This document shows positions 58,040 through 64,000 of a DNA stretch of 64,000 bases, piece after piece. Location: the NCBI GenBank assembly GCA_947396885.1, contig OX377204.1, positions 26,977,706 to 27,041,705 of the forward strand, in the 5' to 3' direction. The translations under genes were made by a program, and so were the position numbers. The DNA comes from Heligmosomoides polygyrus polygyrus (Eukaryota > Nematoda > Chromadorea > Rhabditida > Heligmosomidae). The notes below the pieces were generated by a model. It was not told where the DNA came from, ran no database searches, and worked only from the letters and a program-made list of their open reading frames with translations. How positions within the stretch are numbered: position 1 is the stretch's first letter; every line of letters starts with the position of its first letter.

Positions 58040-61000
58040 AAAGCCGAGTTAGCCTAGTGTTAGTAGTGTAGTTTCATGCACAAACGGTCACGGGTTCGAC
58101 TCCCGGCTCCGGCACCTCATGCCCTGCAAAAATTGCAAAAATGGCAACGGTTCCAGCGTCAGGCTCAGGTTGACAGGCCGGCTGATGGAGAAACCTCGTC
58201 ACAAAACCATGATCAAAAGTCGCAATAGAATCAGTGCAAAGGCTAGGACGTCACCCGGAAGTGGCGCACAGAACCCTCGCCCGAGTTCTGTGGTCAGTAT
58301 GCAAGGGCTACCAAGGACCGAACGACCTTGGCTAAAGAAGCTAGTTCGACTGGGGACCCTGAATGTGGGAACGCTGACCGGAAGATACAGAGAAGTGGCT
58401 GACCTGATGAAGCGCAGAAGGATACAAGCCCTGTGTCTGCAGGAAACGCGATGGAAAGGGGCGAAAGCCAGGGAGATCGGAGAAGGGGTCAAGCTGTACT
58501 ACAACGGAGAGGACACCAAGAGGAACGGGGTAGGGATAGCTGTCGCGGAGTCCCTCAAGGATTCAGTAGCGGCTGTCCAAAGAATAAACGACCGCATCAT
58601 GTCACTGCGGCTGGACACGAAGGAGGGTTACTGGACCATCATGTCTGTCTATGCTCCGCAGACCGGATGCTCCGAGCACGACAAGGATGACTTCTACCTC
58701 TTGCTCGAGGAAGCCAAAAGGTCCGTACCAGAAGGCGACTATCTCTCCATAGCAGGGGACATGAACGGGCATGTGGGGAGTGGCAGAAAAGGAGTGAAAG
58801 GGTTCATGGAGGTAAAGGGATCGACCTGATAAACCCGGATGGAGAACGAATTCTGGATCTGGCTATCGCCCACGACCTGGCTGTCTGTAGCACCTTCTTC
58901 GCGAAGAGCCAGAAGGCGACCTATGCTAGCGGAGGAAGAAGGACGGAAGTAGACCACATCCAGGTTCGAAGGGCTGAACTGAAAACAGTCCGGGATGTGA
59001 AGGTCATTCCGGGAGAAGACGTGGCATCACAGCATAGACCCTTGGTAGCCGACCTTAGCATACCTCTACCCACTAGGCCCAAAGTGAGGACGGAACCCAG
59101 GATCCGATGGTGGAGACGGCGGACTTCAGAGCGGAACGGCTACGAAGGGCAGTGCTCGAAGCAGGCCTTCCAGATCCAGCTGGTCCCTTGAATGAGACCT
59201 GGAGGAGGGTAGCCCAAACAATCCTGAGATGTGCCAAGGAAACCCTGTGAGAAACAAAGGGAGGAACCAGAGGGGATAAATCGGCATGGTTCTGGAACGA
59301 AGAGGTGCAGGCTGCGGTGAAAAGGAAGAAGGAGGCCTACAAGCTGTAGCAGAAGACGAGGGCACCCGAGCATCTCACAGCCTACAGGAAGCTGAAGAGG
59401 CTGGCAAAAACAGCTGTAGCGAAGGCAAAGAACGCGGAAATGGATGCCCTGTACGAGAAACTAGACGGGCCAGAGGGAGAGAAGTTCGCCATCCGCCTGG
59501 CCAAGGCGCGTCATAGAGCTAGCCTCGACAGTCGAGTAGTGAAGACTGTGAAAAGTGCTGACGGTAGGGTGTTACGGAGGCCGGTCGAGGTCAGAAAGAG
59601 ATGGGAGGAGTACTTCAAGGAACTCCTGAACGAGGAGTTCCCTCCTGGGGAGGCCAAGGACGAACAACCAGCGGAAGGACCCGTCCCACCCTGGACGCAA
59701 GAAGAGGTTTGCAAGGCCATAGGGAAAATGAAACTCGGAAAGGCAGCAGGGCCTGACGGTGTGCCAATGGAGGCTTGGAAGGTGCTCGGGGACCTCGGAA
59801 TCAACTGGCTGACGCTGTTCCTCAACAGAATCACGAAAGAAGGTAAGATGCCGGATGACTGAAGGAACAGCACCATAGTCCTCATCTTCAAGCAGAAGGG
59901 AGGCGCTTCCGAATGCTCAAACTACCGAGGGATCAAACTGATCTCACACACGATGAAGATCTACGAACGACTGGTCGACTCAAGGCTGAGGGAGATGGTA
60001 CCCATCTCCCAGGTGCAGTGGGGCTTCATGCCTGAGAGGTCCACCACAGACGCCATCTTCATCGCTCGTCAGTTGATGGAGAAATATCGGGAGAAACGAA
60101 AACCCTGCTACCTAGCATTCCTGGACCTGGAGAAGGCCTACGACAGGCTAGCTCGGGCCGTAATCTGGAATGCCTTTCGAGGGAGGGGTGTCCCTTAACG
60201 TCTGATCACGGTCATAAGGGACATGTACGAGGGCTCGAAAGCGGCGATACGAACTCCACACGGGGTGACAAGGAAGGTGGACATCACAGTGGGGGTACAC
60301 CAGGGGTCGGCTCTGAGCCCGTTCCTCTTCCTGCTGACGCTTGACTCTATAGTGAACCACCTTTAAAAAGGCCCTCTCAGAACGATCCTCTACGCGGACG
60401 ACATCGCCCTAGTAGCCGACAACCAGGAGGAGCTGGAGGAGAAGGTGCAGCTGTGGCTGAGAGCCCTTGCAGACAACGGCCTACGGCTGAACGTGAAGAA
60501 GACGAAGTTCATCAGCTCTGGATCGATTCTAGACTGCCAAGGGGAAACGATCGAGAAGGTGGAAGATTTCCGCTACCTCGGAAGTGACCTATCCGAGGAA
60601 GGAAGTATGGACCAGGCGGTCAGGGGACGGATAAACGCAGCCTGGCTCAAGTGGAGGGAGTCCACAGGGATCCTCTGCGACCGTAGATGCTCCAGGACGC
60701 TCAAAGGCAAGCTCTATAGAACAGTTGTGAGACCTGCCCTCCTCTACGGCAGTGAGTGCTGGGCCCTGGGTAAGGCGTAGGAGCGGCAACTGCACGCGGC
60801 GGAGATGAGGATGCTGAGGTGGGCATGTGGATGGACCCGTCGGGACAGGGTGCGAAACGAGGATGTTAGGGCAATGATGAAGACAGCCCCGATCCAGCTG
60901 AAGATGAGAGAGCAGCGCCTGAGGTGGTATGGACACGTCCTCAGAAGACCAGAGGATCACCCCACAAGGTTGGCCCTAGATTTCAAGGCACCCGGAAAGC

Positions 61001-61174
61001 GTCCGAGAGGAGCCCCAAGGAAAAGATGGAAGGACGTCATCAAGAGAGATTTCACCGAAGTCGGCGCCGCGGCAGATGACGCCCTTGGTAGGATGAGGTG
61101 GCGACAGATCACAAAAACAGCGGACCCTGCGACTGCGCGGCACTAAACGCTCAGGAGAAGAAGAAGAAGAAGAA
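58040..61174 (+). mobile_element. Near full-length RTE-clade non-LTR retrotransposon
   Basis: 3135 bp flanked by the perfect 16-bp repeat GGCGAAGCTCGAAACT (58024-58039, 61175-61190). It begins with a tRNA-like sequence and ends in an AAGAAGAAG microsatellite tail, as RTE elements do. The single ORF starts at ATG 58119. The endonuclease domain shows GTLNVGTLTG, LQETRWKG, SVYAPQTG, AGDMNGHVG and a QHR near its end. The reverse transcriptase has GKAAGPDGVPMEAW, SNYRGIKLIS, AFLDLEKAYD, GVHQGSALSPFLF and YADD (60391-60402). The C-terminal part carries LYGSECWALGK, RMLRWACGWTRRDRVRNEDV and RWYGHVLRRPEDHPTR, ending at 61146. Frameshifts near 58803 and 59130 and stops near 59250, 59349, 59860, 60198, 60365 and 60780 make it inactive. 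Confidence 0.93.
58041..58117 (+). promoter_or_regulatory. tRNA-like 5' end of the RTE (A and B box)
   Basis: The first bases of the element read GCCGAGTTAGCCTAGTGTTA, containing an A-box-like TAGCCTAGTG, and later CGGGTTCGACTCCCGG with the B box GGTTCGACTCC in a proper 7-base loop on a 4-bp stem. The end CTCCGGC nearly pairs with GCCGAG at the start, followed by ACC. Overall length, about 73 bases, is that of a tRNA. The D and anticodon arms are poor, so it is not annotated as a tRNA gene. Confidence 0.6.
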
Positions 61175-61190
61175 GGCGAAGCTCGAAACT

Positions 61191-61320
61191 CTGGAGGCCT
61201 TCTCTCACTTGCGTGAGTCGTGTCATTCCGAGCATCGTCCTCTCGATTCCACTCTGCGCGACGTTTTGTGTTATACGAAATTGAAAGGTTTATGTAGCAC
61301 TGTTGTTTTATACCCCAATG
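61191..61320 (-). pseudogene. Other half of the interrupted antisense RTE
   Basis: Reads SGIERTMLGMTRLTQVREGL and QSFE, leading directly into the part at 57690-58039 once the newer element and one copy of the duplication are removed. Confidence 0.7.
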
Positions 61321-61369
61321 ATGAACTAATCTAGGGCATTTCTGGTGTAACTGGACTACACTTATGCTC

Positions 61370-61760
61370 AAATGACCTATTCGAATAGGTATTCGAATGA
61401 ATTTCGTTCGAATTTCAATATTAGAATTGAATATTCTAATATTCAAATTCAAAGTCATTTGCCGTAATCATATTTCAGAATTCTTTCAACTACACTTGGT
61501 TTCTGAGTTTTCTTCAATCCTTTCTTGTGAGGCGCTCATTTGCGTGCATCAAAATAAATAAGTAAATAAATAAATAAATATTCGAAAAATCACGTTTTTC
61601 GAATGTAGTCGAATTCGAATATTCAGAAATATCGCATTTTTCGAAAATATTCGATTTCGAATGCTCGAAAATTTCGGTATTCGAAACCGTTCGAATATTC
61701 AAAATTTCCCAGGAAGCCAAAATTATCGAGTATTCGAAAGGTGTCATTCGAATGCACATC
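61370..61760. repeat. ATTCGAA-rich low-complexity tract
   Basis: Dense occurrences of TTCGAA, ATTCGAA and TTCGAATATTC on both strands, with a (TAAA)n microsatellite near 61553-61580. It has no constant period and looks like overlapping small palindromes. No coding support. Confidence 0.6.
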
Positions 61761-62502
61761 GAGAATTTGTGTAACGGCGTTTTTTGAAGAGGGTTGTTAG
61801 ATTTTTCAGGTAATTAGGATTTCCAAAACAGTTATGTCTCTGAATCAAAGCTTTGGTGTGACAAAACAAATTTTTCCGGCCCGCCCCTCGATACGCTACG
61901 ATAGAAACTCGACTCCGCCCCCTCTTCAACTCGGCCGTACATCCAGCCCCGCCGCCTGAAAGCACTATGCTGAAGCAAAAGGCGCTTGCTGGAATCACTG
62001 TAGCGAGCTACCCAAGATACAGTTTCCACTGCAAAGCTGATCAAAACACCAAACTGCCTACAGGAAGCCGATAAATAAATAAATACATTATCCTTAGGAA
62101 CGAAAAAGGGGATGTTTCACTTGGTTCTGTGTGCAGTAGGTGAAGTTTAAGGGTCGTAGTCGGATATGGAGTTGTTTTTGGAAACTACTGGGAAAGGGGC
62201 TTCCTCGGCTCTTCAATCTCCCTTTACTTGCCGTTAACTCATCAACTGTATTTGGGATGTGTGGTACAGACTTGGCGTTCGGTGGGTTCCGCCTGTGTAC
62301 GGTACGAAAACTCGTCCATTTCCGCGGAAAACTCGTGCTACTTCGGTAGGTTTGGTCGCGAGTAACGGAATGTACCACAAAGGGCCAAAAATTCGTCAAT
62401 CGCTTACCGGCCGATAAAAAAGGTGAAAAGTACCGCCAAAAATTTAAAAAGGCGTAGAAGGCGTGAAGAAAACGCTAAAAACACAAACAATGGGGAAAAT
62501 AC
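61761..62502. other. No gene recognised
   Basis: Short ORFs on both strands lack motifs and splice support. Confidence 0.35.
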
Positions 62503-63411
62503 AGGGTGCGCCAAAATTATGGCGACAAGGTTTTCAATTCGCCAAGAGAGAAAATGCGGTACTTTCGAGAAACCAACGATGAGATAATGTTTATCAGTCT
62601 ATTGTAAACTATACGCAACATTGAGATTCGAAGATATCTCCATCGGCATCGATATAGACTTTGAGACGGTTCGGGAAGGCATCGACGGCGGCACGCAAGT
62701 AAGGCGCGTTGAGCTCATCCCACGCCTTTCTTCAAAGGATCCACGGGGCGGTGAGGTTTCCCGGCTTCCAGAGCTAGCCAGACCGTGTAATCCATCGGAT
62801 TCAAATCCGGAGAGTTGGCTGGCCACTCGTGGAAGCTGATGAATGGCGGAAAGTTGCCTTTGCACCAGTCTTGCGGTATTCTTGCTCTGTGAGCTGGAAC
62901 TCCTCCCTGTTTGAAGGTCCAGGAGAGCGCACGTGGGTCTTCTTGTAAGCCTTAAGTCCCAGTTTACGGAAGATAACGACGTCTCCATGATGTCCATTTT
63001 CCCGACAACCGGCGGGCCGAGCGCGCGGGCTTCCTGCGAATTCGTTCACGTACCCTTCTAATGTTGTCCATAGTTGTAATAGATAAGTGTCTTTCCCGTC
63101 CGGATCTATCATCCTCGGTTCCTAGGTCTTCTTAGCGTCTGATGAACCTATTCATGATACTCTGATGAACTCCAAAACGGTGGTGAATGTAGCGTGCCGA
63201 GAAGCCCTGACGGCAAAGCTCAATGATTTAAGAACGGTGGCACGAATGCTTCACTATCTTGAAAAACGACTTATTGCTATGTTTGACTGAGGTAAGCATA
63301 AACTAATTGACTCAATAAAAACAATAAGAGCACGAAAAAAGCGGACGCTCCGAATAAAAGGTCAAATTGTTTGCGCATGTGCTGTCGCCATAATTTTGGC
63401 GCACCCTGTAG
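62503..63411 (-). mobile_element. Tc1/mariner-type element, internally deleted
   Basis: The ends ACAGGGTGCGCCAAAATTAT and ATAATTTTGGCGCACCCTGT are inverted, with TA beside them. The minus strand keeps a helix-turn-helix start (about 63290-63130), a middle (AKATFRHSSAST) and the C-terminal end near 62620, with PNRLKVYIDADGDIF-like sequence. Frames are broken. Same family as 26083-26990 and related to 5233-6472. Confidence 0.75.
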
Positions 63412-64000
63412 GTGCTTGCAACGCTTTGCTTTTTGAATTCCATGCCAGGCATGTTAACGATTTTGCTAAACATTTTCCTCGAAGGCACTCTTGGTAATTT
63501 CTTTAGGAGAAGCACAGTCTGTATACACGTGAAACAGTGGACATAGTACATGAAAGCAATACAATTGAATAAAAAAGAGAAGGCCATGACCACTCTTCGT
63601 TAGTTATATGAAGTTCAAAACTGGTACTTTACACGCAATCTATTGCATGAAGAGTTTTAAAAATTCTATAGAAATAGCATATCATTGAAATTGCAGGTCT
63701 GGCTCGAACAAGAAATTCCTTTACTTCGATAGATTTTGTTGTCTGTTTGCAAATTTACTGCTAATAATACCGTTCGTCAATCCAAAACGTGCCCTACAAA
63801 ATCGGGAAGAAATTGAGCAACGAGTACACGTTCGAATCTTTAGCAAATGTGCTATACAGTATGGTACCAGGTGTTTCGAAAAGAAAATCAGAGTGGTCAA
63901 TCGATGAAAAGCCGTAAAAGAGTGATAGGCAGTGGCGAATTCTACTTGGAGGGATTAGGGAGGAGAAAGACAAAGTCGACTACTGACTAGAGCAAGAAAC
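63412..64000. other. No gene recognised
   Basis: AT-rich unique-looking sequence up to the window edge. No supported feature. Confidence 0.35.

Noticed and set aside
58041..58117. A genuine tRNA gene
   Set aside because: B box and T arm are good, but the D arm and anticodon loop are poor, the acceptor stem has a gap and the sequence is the first part of a retrotransposon.
1..64000. CRISPR arrays, bacterial operons, riboswitches
   Set aside because: The direct repeats present are transposon families and target duplications; the sequence is plainly eukaryotic with spliced genes.

Overview
The window looks like nuclear DNA of a nematode, most likely a strongylid (hookworm group). The evidence is short introns (51-60 bp) ending in TTTCAG-type acceptors next to multi-kilobase introns packed with repeats, an RTE-clade retroelement whose C-terminus I recognise as a type common in hookworms, and many mariner/Tc1-type transposons. 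There are no bacterial features, operons or CRISPR arrays. All gene models were made by reading splice sites and phases by eye.

Host genes. (1) 150-719 (+): the last exons of a proline-rich protein that enters from the left. (2) 9222-21835 (-): exons of a probable surface glycoprotein. Four phase-matched ectodomain exons lie at 17864-21835, a Thr/Pro/Asn-rich mucin-like exon plus transmembrane exon at 11564-12113, and a PPPPY-containing tail exon at 9222-9434. That the three blocks form one gene is an inference. (3) 24152-33512 (-): a C2H2 zinc-finger protein in four exons, with two of three fingers split by introns. (4) 39946-40176 (+): a possible orphan exon. (5) 42413-50077 (-): the best-supported gene, the large (alpha/beta) subunit of TFIIA in 11 exons, complete from the N-terminal helical domain to the C-terminal beta-barrel motif and stop codon.

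Everything else is mainly mobile DNA. Autonomous-type remnants are Tc1/mariner elements at 5233, 7240, 26083 and 62503, three copies of a shortened mariner with oligo-G/C ends (27473, 43985, 56723), and a nearly full-length RTE retrotransposon at 58040-61174. The RTE has a 16-bp target duplication, begins with a tRNA-like sequence and sits inside an older antisense RTE. Non-autonomous families include long foldback elements with 8-bp target duplications (1308-2937, 13863-15592, 23004-23723), foldbacks rich in GGACAC repeats that lie mostly inside introns, two tRNA-derived SINE families, a 0.77-kb near-perfect palindrome (16110-16883) whose ends carry a hammerhead-like hairpin plus AATAAA, and several GC-rich hairpin MITEs clustered at 35990-36970.

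The host exons are small islands. The long introns of the TFIIA, zinc-finger and glycoprotein genes are built largely from these elements, often nested two or three deep. I found no unambiguous new enzymatic system. The most original material is the structure of the non-autonomous elements and the tRNA-like 5' end of the RTE.
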